Assembly: GCF_000265385.1 (NCBI RefSeq)
Contig: NC_018013.1
Coordinates: forward strand, 3,144,501 to 3,208,500
Length of the DNA: 64,000 bases
Reading direction: 5' to 3'
Origin: Aequorivita sublithincola DSM 14238
Lineage (GTDB): Bacteria; Bacteroidota; Bacteroidia; Flavobacteriales; Flavobacteriaceae
Position 1 is the first letter of the stretch. Every line of letters begins with the position of its first letter. Positions 1-8,231 of the stretch are shown one piece after another. Position numbers and translations under genes: made by a program. The notes under the pieces are model-generated. The model was given only the letters and a program-made list of their open reading frames with translations. It made no database searches and had not been told where the DNA came from.

Positions 1-755
1 AGCACCTCCATCTGCCCCCTACCAATCCCTGCGCATACATTGCTAAGGCGATAGTTATATCCAATTTCGCTATGCTGATAATGAGGGGCGTCATCCCTTG
101 CTTGGGTAGCAAGAAAAATAGCCTTGTTTCTATGGTCCGCATTTCGTGCTACCAATGCACCTCCACCTGAAGTAGTGATAATTTTATTTCCGTTAAAGGA
201 CAATATGGAGATATCCCCAAAAGTGCCACATTTTCTTCCCTTATAGGAACTGCCCAATGCTTCGGCGCTATCTTCAATAACTGGAATGTCATATTTTTCT
301 GATAAGGCCCTTATCTCTTCGGTCTTATATGGCATTCCGTATAAATGCACCGCTATAATCGCCTTTGGTTTTTTACCTTTTGCAATCCTATCCTTAATGG
401 CTGTTTCTAGATGTATAGGCGAAATATTCCAGCTATCCTCTTCGCTATCCACAAATACTGGCGTCGCTCCTTGATAAACAATTGGGTTTGCAGAAGCCGA
501 AAAAGTCATGCTTTGGCAAATCACCTCATCTCCTCTTTCCACACCCAATAAAATAAGAGCCAAGTGGAGGGCTGCAGTTCCAGAACTAAGCGCTGCCACA
601 TATTGCTCTTCCCCCAAATACGTTTGCAAACTCTCTTCAAAATGATTAACATTTGGACCTAAAGGCGCTATCCAGTTGGCAGCAAACGCTTCCTTAACAT
701 AAACTTCCTCTTTCCCTCCCATATGGGGCGATGATAAATAAATCTTTTCTTCCAT
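1..755 (-). CDS. PglE/LegC-like sugar aminotransferase (DegT/DnrJ/EryC1 family), 3' end cut by window
   Basis: A PLP-dependent aminotransferase that probably converts a UDP-4-keto-6-deoxy-HexNAc to the 4-amino sugar, as in bacillosamine-type pathways. About 251 residues are visible, starting at the ATG at 755 (MEEKIYLSSPHMGGKE). Family marks include SSGTAALHLAL near residue 58 (phosphate-binding part of the PLP site), VIEDSAEALGS (PLP-ring Asp), and SFNGNKIITTSGGG, which carries the Schiff-base lysine. The C-terminal part lies beyond position 1. It follows PglD-like and PglC-like genes on the same strand, which supports the role. The exact sugar product cannot be told from sequence. The family is certain, the substrate inferred. 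Confidence 0.9.
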   Translation of the reverse strand, partial: MEEKIYLSSPHMGGKEEVYVKEAFAANWIAPLGPNVNHFEESLQTYLGEEQYVAALSSGTAALHLALILLGVERGDEVICQSMTFSASANPIVYQGATPVFVDSEEDSWNISPIHLETAIKDRIAKGKKPKAIIAVHLYGMPYKTEEIRALSEKYDIPVIEDSAEALGSSYKGRKCGTFGDISILSFNGNKIITTSGGGALVARNADHRNKAIFLATQARDDAPHYQHSEIGYNYRLSNVCAGIGRGQMEV

Positions 756-1203
756 TCGTCCTTGGTTGCCAACAATCTAATTTTATTATATAATCGAGAT
801 GCTAATCCGTTTAATATCAATTAAGAATAACTATGATTACACATTTTAAGCTAACTTAGTATTTCACATTAAATTCATTAGTAGCATCTAAAATGAATCA
901 AACCCATTGGGTTGTCATTAGTATCATGTTTCTATACTATGTATTGTCTAAATTCTAGAATATGTATAATGTAAAAGAGGAGTGCAAAGCTAAAGAATAA
1001 TATAGCTAATATTGAATTTTAAGAAAAAATTAATACAAATACAACCAAATATCTTCGATAAACCGCATCGTTAATCCGATGAAAGTAGGCTAAATAGAGC
1101 GAAATGCATTAATTAATAATTAGTTATTTGCTAAATTATCAACCAAATAAATCCAAGAAATCCAAATAATCCGCGTTAATCCGCGTAAATCCAATAATCC
1201 GTG
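756..1203. other. Gene-free stretch between aminotransferase and sugar transferase
   Basis: About 450 bases with no credible ORF on either strand. It is strongly AT-rich. Its right third (from about 1148) is made of degenerate AATCCGCG words that continue into the 3' end of the next gene. I saw no TAnnTTTG promoter for the aminotransferase and no clear terminator. Confidence 0.6.
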
Positions 1204-1235
1204 TTAATCCGCGTCAATCCGCATAATCTGCGTCC
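1148..1235. repeat. Degenerate tandem repeat of AATCCGCGTT-type words
   Basis: Roughly 10-base words AATCCGCGTT, AATCCGCGTA, ATCCGTGTTA, ATCCGCGTCA and ATCCGCATAA follow each other. The last words lie inside the 3' end of the sugar-transferase gene and encode its final residues (GTQIMRIDAD). A related relic (GATTACGCATATTTACGCAG) occurs near 44305, so this is a dispersed repeat. Confidence 0.75.
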
Positions 1236-1803
1236 CCCTCAAAAAAGATTCAATTAAAATCTCTATATCCCCCCAAAACGACCTATTCTGATAATACTCC
1301 AAATTCATCCTAACCTTCTCCGGAAAAATCACCTCATCATTATACTTCATTGGTTCCGCTTTCTTTGCTAAAAGTGCCTCCTCATTAAAATATTTTAAAG
1401 CCGCCCTACTGCAAAGTCCCGGTTTCAATTCCAATAATTTCCTATCCTCTCCTCTTAACATATCGTAATATCCAGGCACATCCGGTCGTGGTCCCACAAA
1501 GCTCATCTGCCCCATCAAAATATTAAATAACTGCGGCAATTCATCCAATTTAGATAGTCTAAGAAAACGTCCATAACCAGATATAGCACCACAACAACTT
1601 TCCATACTGCAAATTTTATAAACTCGAAAATGCTTCCCAAACTGCCCCACTCGGGTCTGTACAAAAATTCCTTTTCCCGTATCAATAAAAGCGAAAAAAG
1701 CCAAAGGCAAAATAACCCACCCAACTGTGAGTAGCCCAATAGTAGAAAGAAGTAAGTCGAAAGTTCTTTTGATGGGATTATTTATTATTATTATTATTAT
1801 TAT
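1204..1803 (-). pseudogene. PglC/WcaJ-like initial sugar transferase lacking a normal start codon
   Basis: Bacterial sugar transferase family (polyprenyl-phosphate hexose-1-phosphate transferase, small PglC type). The usual N-terminal membrane helix can be read upstream of any start codon: IKRTFDLLLSTIGLLTV, then VILPLAFFAFIDTGKG. Downstream are SKLDELPQLFNIL with the catalytic Asp-Glu dyad, [15 protein letters not shown], and LKPGL. In this frame the codons before the helix are seven ATA triplets, then a TAA stop at 1804-1806; no ATG, GTG or TTG precedes the helix. The first usable start is a TTG at 1710, which would delete most of the helix. The last ten residues are encoded by repeat DNA. 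Either translation starts at ATA/ATT or the gene is inactive. An intact paralog lies at 2668-3279. Confidence 0.7.
1783..1803. repeat. (TAT)7 triplet microsatellite at the 5' end of the sugar transferase
   Basis: Seven perfect TAT triplets on the plus strand, read as seven ATA codons on the coding strand, stand exactly where the start codon of the sugar-transferase gene should be. Triplet length changes would not shift frame. Confidence 0.85.
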
Positions 1804-2039
1804 TTATTCCCGAGTAGTTGTAACCGTGTCACCAATCAAAAATCGAAAATCGAAAATCGTTAATCAACCTGCTGTATGCGAAAAGGATAAAAACAAAAAC
1901 AAGAAAAGTAGTTTTTTCAATATTTCTTACATTTTCTTAGACAATTAATAAACATAGAAATTCGCCAAGAACTTCAAAAAAGGAACTTTGCTACAATCAA
2001 TAGTAATAATAAATAATAATAATTAATATTACTAAACCA

Positions 2040-2630
2040 TCATCCCACAACACGACCTGGATTCCCAACAACAACAGCCCCATCAGCCACATCCCTAATA
2101 ATAACAGCTCCCGCCCCAATAGTAACCCATTTTCCAATAGTGATCTCGGGCAACACGCACGCTCCTATACCAATATGCGTTCCTTCACCTACCCTCACAC
2201 CACCCGCCAAGCTTACGTTGGGAGAAATATGAACGAAATCCCCAATTTCACAATCGTGCTCTATTACAGCCGCGGAATTAATGATGCAGTGCTTCCCGAT
2301 ACTTGCACAGGCATTAATTACCACCTTTGCCATAATTACCGTTCCATCGCCCACTGAAGACCAAGTTGAAATGCTTGCGGTGCGGTGAACCAAAAGTCCA
2401 AAGTTTGAAGTTAATTTTTTACTAACCGCTTTTCGTATGCTGTTATTGCCAATTGAGATGATCCAAGTATCTCTTATTCCAGAAATACCATCCACAAATT
2501 TTTTAACGGGTATATGGCACACCGCCTCCGTCCTCGGATTGTCATCATAAATTTGCTGAATTGGCTCTCCAATTGATTCTGCAATATCTATAACTGATTT
2601 ACAATGCCCACTAGCCCCAAATAATATCAT
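2040..2630 (-). CDS. PglD-like sugar O/N-acetyltransferase (NeuD/PglD family)
   Basis: Acetyl-CoA-dependent transferase of the NeuD/PglD type, 196 residues, the usual length. The N-terminal Rossmann-like part starts MILFGASGHCKSVIDI, the sugar-nucleotide-binding glycine loop of the family. From about residue 85 the left-handed beta-helix is visible as hexapeptide repeats (GDGTVIMAKVVINACASIGKH, IGDFVHISPNVSL, VGEGTHIGIGACVL, IGKWVTIGAGAVI). The catalytic-base His is expected in AAVIEHDCEIGD. It probably acetylates the 4-amino group made by the downstream aminotransferase. It lies 37 bases behind the intact PglC-like gene, so the two are likely cotranscribed. Confidence 0.9.
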   Translation of the reverse strand: MILFGASGHCKSVIDIAESIGEPIQQIYDDNPRTEAVCHIPVKKFVDGISGIRDTWIISIGNNSIRKAVSKKLTSNFGLLVHRTASISTWSSVGDGTVIMAKVVINACASIGKHCIINSAAVIEHDCEIGDFVHISPNVSLAGGVRVGEGTHIGIGACVLPEITIGKWVTIGAGAVIIRDVADGAVVVGNPGRVVG

Positions 2631-2667
2631 TTTTTATTAGATATAAGTTCAAATTATTCATAATTCA

Positions 2668-3279
2668 TCATTCTTTCGCATTTCCTAAAAAACGCTCTGT
2701 CGTAACCTGCCCCGTCTGCGAAATCCCTTCACTTTTAAATACTTTTTTTACTGTCCTAAATAGAATCTGTAAATCCAACGCAAAACTTTGATGCGCCACA
2801 TACCAAACATCATACGCAAACTTCTGCTCCCAAGAAATGGCATTTCGTCCATTGACCTGCGCCCATCCAGTTATTCCTGGCTTTACATTGTGGCGTTTTC
2901 GTTGCGTTTCACTGTACAAAGGTAAATACTCTGGCAATAATGGTCGCGGACCTACGAAGCTCATATCGCCTTTTAGCACATTTAGTAACTGTGGTAATTC
3001 GTCTAAAGAGGTTTTACGTACAAAACTGCCAATGGCCGTTAGGCGTTTGGCATCGGGTAACAATTGTCCGTCAGCGCTGCGTTTGTCGTTCATTGTTTTG
3101 AATTTTATAATTGTAAATATACGTTCCCGTTTTCCCGGACGACGTTGATAGAAAAAGGGTTTACCGTTATTGGCGATTGCCAAACCTATCCAGGCTATTA
3201 AAAATATTGGACTTAAAACTAAGAGACCCAACAGTGCACAAAAGAAATCGAATGTTGGTTTTGTGATGCTTTTGTACAT
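2668..3279 (-). CDS. PglC-like phosphoglycosyltransferase (initial sugar transferase)
   Basis: Transfers a sugar 1-phosphate from UDP-sugar to undecaprenyl phosphate, the first membrane step of glycan repeat assembly. From the Met at 3279 it has 203 residues. The membrane helix [21 protein letters not shown] is followed by [45 protein letters not shown] (Asp-Glu dyad) and [14 protein letters not shown]. An upstream ATG at 3303 would add eight residues but overlaps the preceding ATPase gene by 20 bases; the start [12 protein letters not shown] fits the family better. It is the intact counterpart of the damaged copy at 1204-1803. With the PglD- and PglE-like neighbours the donor may be UDP-diacetylbacillosamine or a relative; that is inference. 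Confidence 0.92.
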   Translation of the reverse strand: MYKSITKPTFDFFCALLGLLVLSPIFLIAWIGLAIANNGKPFFYQRRPGKRERIFTIIKFKTMNDKRSADGQLLPDAKRLTAIGSFVRKTSLDELPQLLNVLKGDMSFVGPRPLLPEYLPLYSETQRKRHNVKPGITGWAQVNGRNAISWEQKFAYDVWYVAHQSFALDLQILFRTVKKVFKSEGISQTGQVTTERFLGNAKE

Positions 3280-3283
3280 GTTG

Positions 3284-4405
3284 CTAAAGAATAAAGCTCT
3301 CAAAGTTTGCTTGGGTTATTATTTTTACTTCAGCATTAGGATAGTTAGAAGTAAACTGTTTGGGGATTTTTACCTTGGTTCTAGGTTTCCATTTAAATTC
3401 ATATCCAGTAATCTGGCCATCTGCCTCTTCAATAAAGTCCAATTCTTTTTGATCTTTTGTCCTCCAAAACCAATAATTTACCCACTTCCCATTATAATCC
3501 AAGTATTTAATTCGTTCCGAGATTAAGAAATTCTCCCAAAGCGCCCCTAAGTCTGTCCTGTTTTCAATCTGATTAAAGTTAGCAATTAGCGCATTACGTA
3601 TGCCATTGTCATAAAAGTATATTTTTTTGCTGTTTTTCAGTTCATTGCGGACGTTTCGGCTAAAAGAACTCAACTTAAAGATGACGTAAGTCTGTTCTAG
3701 GACTGTAATATATTTTTCAACGGTTTTTGAATCAAGTCCACAAAGTTGCCCCAACTCGTTGTATGATACTTGCGAGCCAACTTGGAGTGCCAAGCCTTGC
3801 AACAACTTCAGCAATTTTTCGGGTTTTTTTATAGTTTCCAGCATTAGCACATCTTTATAAAGATAGCTATCCGTTAATTGTTTCAACAATTCCTTCTCAT
3901 TTCCCTGCTGTTTTAACACTTCGGGATAATAACCGTATAAGAGCCTGTGCGGAAGTAAGCGCCGCTCCTCTAGTAATCCGTGGTGCGCCACCATTTCAGA
4001 GAAAGAAAGTGGGTAAAGTTTATACTCCCACTTTCGTCCAGTAAGCGGTTCGTTGACGCTGTTTGCCAATTCAAAAGACGAACTTCCAGTGGCAATAAGC
4101 TGTACTTCTGGCAATGTATCTGTTATTAATTTTAAACGCAACCCAATGTCTTTTATACGCTGAGCCTCATCGATTATAACTATTTTTTTTTTGCCGATAA
4201 TGGCTTTAAATCTATCTGCTGAAACACCTTCAAATAAATTTTGGATATCGAGTTCGTCTCCATTCAACCAGATCATTTCTTTATTGGTCAAAAATAGTTC
4301 TTTTAGCAAAGTGGTCTTGCCTACCTGCCTGGGACCCATTACCAAAATCGCTTTACCTTTAAAAAGCTTATTTTTTATAGTAAATTGTAAACTGCGATGT
4401 ATCAT
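3284..4405 (-). CDS. AAA ATPase with DUF4143 C-terminal domain
   Basis: A 373-residue ATP-binding protein of the AAA_14/DUF4143 type. Walker A is GPRQVGKTT near residue 24, Walker B is IVIIDEAQ, and sensor-like ATGSSSFEL follows. The C-terminal part (VGSQVSYNELGQLCGLDSKTVEKY, then the WRTKDQKELDFIEE segment) is the winged-helix plus nuclease-like DUF4143 region. Such proteins are widespread in Bacteroidota as solitary genes with no fixed role. It has no evident part in sugar chemistry, yet lies between the glycosyltransferases and the pgl-like genes on the same strand, so it looks like an accessory insertion. Confidence 0.88.
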   Translation of the reverse strand: MIHRSLQFTIKNKLFKGKAILVMGPRQVGKTTLLKELFLTNKEMIWLNGDELDIQNLFEGVSADRFKAIIGKKKIVIIDEAQRIKDIGLRLKLITDTLPEVQLIATGSSSFELANSVNEPLTGRKWEYKLYPLSFSEMVAHHGLLEERRLLPHRLLYGYYPEVLKQQGNEKELLKQLTDSYLYKDVLMLETIKKPEKLLKLLQGLALQVGSQVSYNELGQLCGLDSKTVEKYITVLEQTYVIFKLSSFSRNVRNELKNSKKIYFYDNGIRNALIANFNQIENRTDLGALWENFLISERIKYLDYNGKWVNYWFWRTKDQKELDFIEEADGQITGYEFKWKPRTKVKIPKQFTSNYPNAEVKIITQANFESFIL

Positions 4406-4806
4406 TGTATAGATAAGTGAGTCAAAACTACAACTTTTACGGAATCAAATCCGAAAAAAACGCAACTTTTTTGGAATCACTTATTTTCGAAATGTTTTTT
4501 TAATATGTTGAATCGGTGAATTGTAGAATCGGTGAATTGTAGAATCGGGTAATTGTTGAATTGTTGAATTGGTGAATTAGTTTCGGCCCTTCGGCTTCGG
4601 TCAGAGACCAGTTTGTGAATAGAAAGTCGCTTGTTGCATAGTTTCTTCGGTCGCTCCTTCGCAGCGCGGTAATATTTTGATGCTATTTGGTATGATGGTT
4701 GTAACTACACTTGGGCGGATTGCTTCACTTCGACTGCGCTCAGTACAGGCAGTTGTTTTTCAGGGCACTCCTTTACAATCACGATACCTTTTGCAGTGCG
4801 GAAAAG
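4406..4806. other. Gene-free stretch with repeats between glycosyltransferase and ATPase
   Basis: About 400 bases without a credible gene. From 4510 to 4577 it holds tandem words of the type GAATTGTAGAATCGGT and GAATTGTTGAATTG. Around 4620-4670 are words like GGTCGCTCCTTCGCAGCG. Positions 4728-4743 (CTTCGACTGCGCTCAG) match, inverted, the core of the large array at 23.4-24.4 kb. It looks like a landing zone for several dispersed repeat families. Confidence 0.65.
4510..4577. repeat. Tandem GAATTGTTGAATTGGT-type repeat
   Basis: Degenerate 8-base words (GAATTGTA, GAATCGGT, GAATTGTT, GAATTGGT) repeat about eight times directly upstream of the glycosyltransferase terminus and downstream of the ATPase start. 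The period of 8 matches other arrays in the window. Confidence 0.7.
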
Positions 4807-5991
4807 CTATTCTCCAAGCAATGATTTATACTCCTTTAAAAGCGCTTCCCACACTTCCCGCCGTTCAAATCTACTGGTTATTTGTATTCTCGCATTGTCT
4901 TTCAATTGCTGATATAAAGATTTATCATTCATCAGCAGCTGCATTGCTTCTGCCAATGCTTTAGTATTTTTTGACGGAATAATTATTCCATTTAAATTTG
5001 GAATTATAATCTCATTACATCCATTAATGTCCGTTACTATAGAAGGCAATCCCATAGCTCCAGCCTGCATCACCACATTCGGAAATCCTTCCCGATAACT
5101 TGGGAAAACCAAAGCATCCGCAGCTGCAAAATAAGGACGAACATCATTCTGATATCCCACAGCAAGAATATCGGCATTATTCTCAATAGCTAGCAATGTT
5201 TCAGCCTTTAAAGGATCCAATTCCGTCTCCAAAGGACCGACTAATAATAATTTAATATTCGAATCTCCATATTCCTCACCTCGTAATTCGTCGTTCGTCC
5301 CTCGTCGCTCAAAAGCCTCAACCAACTCATTTATCCCCTTATCACCAACAAGACGGCCAACAAAAACAAACACAAAACTATCTTCCGGAATATTGAGGTT
5401 TTGGCGTAGCGTGTTTCTTGTTGATTCAAAAAGTGTGGGATCAAAATATTGGGTATCGATACCATTACTACTCCCCTGCCCAATTATTTTTAGTTTTGAT
5501 GACTTAGCGAGTTTCTCTGCTACTATAAAATCATAAAGGCCTTTGGAATTCGGATAAACCTTGGTTGCAAATCTATAGGTAAGTTTTTCCACAAAGTCTA
5601 GTAATTTTCTTTTCATACCAGTAGCTTCCATTAACGGTAATCCTGCTACGGTATGTAATCTATGTGGCACTCCGGCCATCAAAGCTGCCATCATTCCTAC
5701 GATGCCTGCTTTGGGAGTATGGCTGTGTACAATAGCCGGTTTTTCTTTTTTTAAATATTTATATAAAATATAAACTGATTTTAAATCTGCCAAAGGGGTT
5801 ATTTGACGAGTCATTTCAGTATGGTAGGTGGCGTAGCCCTCTGTCTTGCCTAAAATTTCAAGCTTTTCTTTTTCTGCGGAAATCGCGGTAACCTCAAAAT
5901 TGCTTTGCATATAGCCTAACTGTCCCTCTAAGAGTTTTTCGAGGGAGAGGGGGATTGTTGTTATGCGGATGAGTTTGGGTTTATCATTCAT
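4807..5991 (-). CDS. GT4-family glycosyltransferase, PglA-like
   Basis: 394-residue retaining glycosyltransferase with two Rossmann domains. The N-terminal half has the acceptor-side motif VHSHTPKAGIVGMMAALMAGV near residue 90. The C-terminal GT4 domain has FVFVGRLVGDKGINELVEAF and ALVFPSYREGFPNVVMQAGAMGLP, with the E-x7-E donor-binding pattern. The HSHTPKAG pattern is typical of PglA-like enzymes that add the second sugar to undecaprenyl-PP-bacillosamine, which agrees with the adjacent pgl-like genes. An odd segment at about residues 227-241 (RRGTNDELRGEEYGD) is encoded by DNA that resembles intergenic repeat words (CGTAATTCGTCGTTCG) and lies where relatives are usually short; it keeps the frame. 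Confidence 0.9.
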   Translation of the reverse strand: MNDKPKLIRITTIPLSLEKLLEGQLGYMQSNFEVTAISAEKEKLEILGKTEGYATYHTEMTRQITPLADLKSVYILYKYLKKEKPAIVHSHTPKAGIVGMMAALMAGVPHRLHTVAGLPLMEATGMKRKLLDFVEKLTYRFATKVYPNSKGLYDFIVAEKLAKSSKLKIIGQGSSNGIDTQYFDPTLFESTRNTLRQNLNIPEDSFVFVFVGRLVGDKGINELVEAFERRGTNDELRGEEYGDSNIKLLLVGPLETELDPLKAETLLAIENNADILAVGYQNDVRPYFAAADALVFPSYREGFPNVVMQAGAMGLPSIVTDINGCNEIIIPNLNGIIIPSKNTKALAEAMQLLMNDKSLYQQLKDNARIQITSRFERREVWEALLKEYKSLLGE

Positions 5992-6015
5992 CCTCTAACT
6001 AGATTTGACATTTAG

Positions 6016-7164
6016 TCATTTTTTTTCAGCATTATAAGAAAAACTCCAAAGACATATAAAAAGTAAGGCAGGTATAAACATATTTTTCTGCCGTAACATA
6101 ATGCCTAGATTTCCTAGAATTATGGAAAATGTTACACTGCCAATAATAAGAAAGATAAACATAGATTTAAACATATAATTTGCAGCATTAAATATTTTTA
6201 TCGGATTTAATCGAATAAACCTCCAGCTTAACACCAATAAAAGTAAATTCTCAAAAGATGCCACTATAGCCAGTACACCATTTATATCAAAGAATAAAGG
6301 ACGGTATAAAAACGTAAATACTTTTAAAGGAAACGGATAGCTACTAATATCTACACCAGATCCTGTGTGGTCACGACTCAATCCAGAAACTCTATTTTCG
6401 GCAAATTGATCGATGGTTTCAGTATTTAAATCCTCAATTTTTAAAAATGCCATTATATTGTCAAACAGCGAAACAAAAGCTATTAAAAATACTCCCCCTA
6501 TTAATATTTTTTGATAAGTCTTTAAATTACCATCCAAAACATATCCTAAACCAAATGAAGCAATCAAGAAGATCGTTATATGAGGTCTTACTATATAAGA
6601 TAAGATTAAAGCAAGCACAATCTTAATCACATTTTTAGAAGGCTGCTGCATGCTATAAATAAAAAGACCAATACAAAAAAACAATAAGGTGTCTTTCCCC
6701 AATCCAGCAGACCAAAAATGTAAATTGGGAAGAAAAAAAACTAAGGGAAAGAGTTTGAATTTCCCTATAGTACTATTATAATGTATATGTTTAATAAACA
6801 CAAGGTAGAAAAACACTATCCCCATATACCCAATTAATGTATATAGCATAGTCATCCCAAAAAACCCAATTATCTTGGCTGGAAAAACATTTAAAAGATA
6901 CATTCCATAAGTTCCAGGCCCATACTGCCCAAACAGTGCTAATGCCTCCCCAATATTCAACTCTTTACTTGCCCTGTAATATCCAATACTATCCCCTCCA
7001 GGTCCATAGGCTATATATAGCCAATAAATAACTCCAAAAGAAAGATGATAAAACCATAGATTTTTTAAATTCTTTTTATCATCGACCCCAAGTTCTTTGG
7101 AAAAAGAATTTATAACCCCAAAACCCAAGGCTATTACTACTAAAAAAACAATAACATCAATCAC
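6016..7164 (-). CDS. Probable O-antigen/capsule polymerase (Wzy-like, EpsG-like membrane protein)
   Basis: 382-residue inner-membrane protein with about ten hydrophobic segments and no signal peptide. Features include YGPGGDSIGYYRAS in a loop near residue 55, LPNLHFWSAGLGKDTLLFF near residue 145, and SYIVRPHITIFL near residue 190. Such Gly-Lys-Asp and Arg-Pro-His loops are typical of EpsG/Wzy-like polymerases in polysaccharide loci. It is the only polymerase candidate here, and a Wzx flippase gene is also present, so block polymerisation of flipped repeat units is the likely role. Wzy proteins are poorly conserved, so the family call rests on topology and context. Confidence 0.65.
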   Translation of the reverse strand: MIDVIVFLVVIALGFGVINSFSKELGVDDKKNLKNLWFYHLSFGVIYWLYIAYGPGGDSIGYYRASKELNIGEALALFGQYGPGTYGMYLLNVFPAKIIGFFGMTMLYTLIGYMGIVFFYLVFIKHIHYNSTIGKFKLFPLVFFLPNLHFWSAGLGKDTLLFFCIGLFIYSMQQPSKNVIKIVLALILSYIVRPHITIFLIASFGLGYVLDGNLKTYQKILIGGVFLIAFVSLFDNIMAFLKIEDLNTETIDQFAENRVSGLSRDHTGSGVDISSYPFPLKVFTFLYRPLFFDINGVLAIVASFENLLLLVLSWRFIRLNPIKIFNAANYMFKSMFIFLIIGSVTFSIILGNLGIMLRQKNMFIPALLFICLWSFSYNAEKK

Positions 7165-7181
7165 AGATTTTAATTTATATG

Positions 7182-8231
7182 TTATTTTTTAATAATTTCC
7201 AAAAGACTATCAATTCTACTTTTTACTGTATAACCTTCTTCTACAATAGCTTTACCGAATTTTCCATTCCTTCTTCTTAAATCAGGGTTATTCTTATATT
7301 TATTTAAAGCTTCAGACCACTCCAAATTAGTTGACGCTAAAAATCCATTCTCACCACTATGCACTACCTCATTATTCATACCAATTGGGGATGCCACTAC
7401 AGGTAAACCACATGCCATATACTGTATTAACTTATAAGCACATTTCCCTTTTTCCCAAGGAGTATCTTCCAACGGCATTATTCCTACATCAAAATTAGAG
7501 ATATTATTAACTTCACTTTCTTCATTCCACGATATAAAAGTAACATTTTTAGTAAACCCCAAATCTCCATTTGCACCTACAATATGTATAGATGCTCCAT
7601 TAAGAGCTAACTCCTTCAAAACCGGAGCTATCTCCTGCACGTATTTAAATGTTGATGGAGACCCGATCCATCCAATTACAAAATTTGTATTGCTTATATC
7701 TTTTTCCTGAACGGTATATCTATTTAAATCTATAACTGTAGGGATTATATACACCCGTTTTGCGCCGGCCTCATCCGCTCTACTCTTCAAATAACTATTA
7801 CCGGCCATAACACATTTGCTATTTCGCATTACAACATCAATCTTATTCTTTAAAAGAAAACGAATAAAACTATTTCTATTTTTATCATAATTATGGAAAA
7901 TTGCGTCATCATAATCTACTACATAATTTATTCCTAAAAAGGATAGAAATTGCTCAGCCCAAGCAGGAAGATAAGGGAATAGTTCTTTTTCGATTACAAC
8001 TTTCGTTTTCTTAGAAATTTTATATAAATTTATTAATCTTTTAAAATAGCAATTTAGTATTGTTATTTTAGATACTTTACCATTATAAAGTTGGTTTAAA
8101 TACTTATCTGAAAATAGCGGAAATACCGATACCGAGAAACCTGCCTCTTCAAGAAACGGGAAGTATTGATAACTTCTTAAGCGACTACTAGCACCTTTTC
8201 GAGTGTATTTTGTAAAATAAATAATTTTCAT
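7182..8231 (-). CDS. GT4-type glycosyltransferase
   Basis: 349 residues with the two-domain GT-B fold. The N-terminus MKIIYFTKYTRKGASSRLRSYQ is typical of group 1 transferases; the donor domain shows VIGWIGSPSTFKYV, IMPLEDTPWEKGKCAYKLIQYMACGLPVV, and a terminal helix. The start codon overlaps the stop of the upstream transferase gene by four bases (ATGA), so the two are translationally coupled. It presumably adds one sugar of the repeat unit on the cytoplasmic face. Donor and linkage are unknown. Confidence 0.88.
   Translation of the reverse strand: MKIIYFTKYTRKGASSRLRSYQYFPFLEEAGFSVSVFPLFSDKYLNQLYNGKVSKITILNCYFKRLINLYKISKKTKVVIEKELFPYLPAWAEQFLSFLGINYVVDYDDAIFHNYDKNRNSFIRFLLKNKIDVVMRNSKCVMAGNSYLKSRADEAGAKRVYIIPTVIDLNRYTVQEKDISNTNFVIGWIGSPSTFKYVQEIAPVLKELALNGASIHIVGANGDLGFTKNVTFISWNEESEVNNISNFDVGIMPLEDTPWEKGKCAYKLIQYMACGLPVVASPIGMNNEVVHSGENGFLASTNLEWSEALNKYKNNPDLRRRNGKFGKAIVEEGYTVKSRIDSLLEIIKK

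Noticed and set aside
1727..1948. Plus-strand ORF of 73 residues
   Set aside because: It lies antisense to the start-less sugar transferase and its poly-isoleucine stretch is the TAT microsatellite.
4677..4964. Plus-strand ORF of 95 residues
   Set aside because: It overlaps the glycosyltransferase gene in antisense and the rest is repeat DNA.
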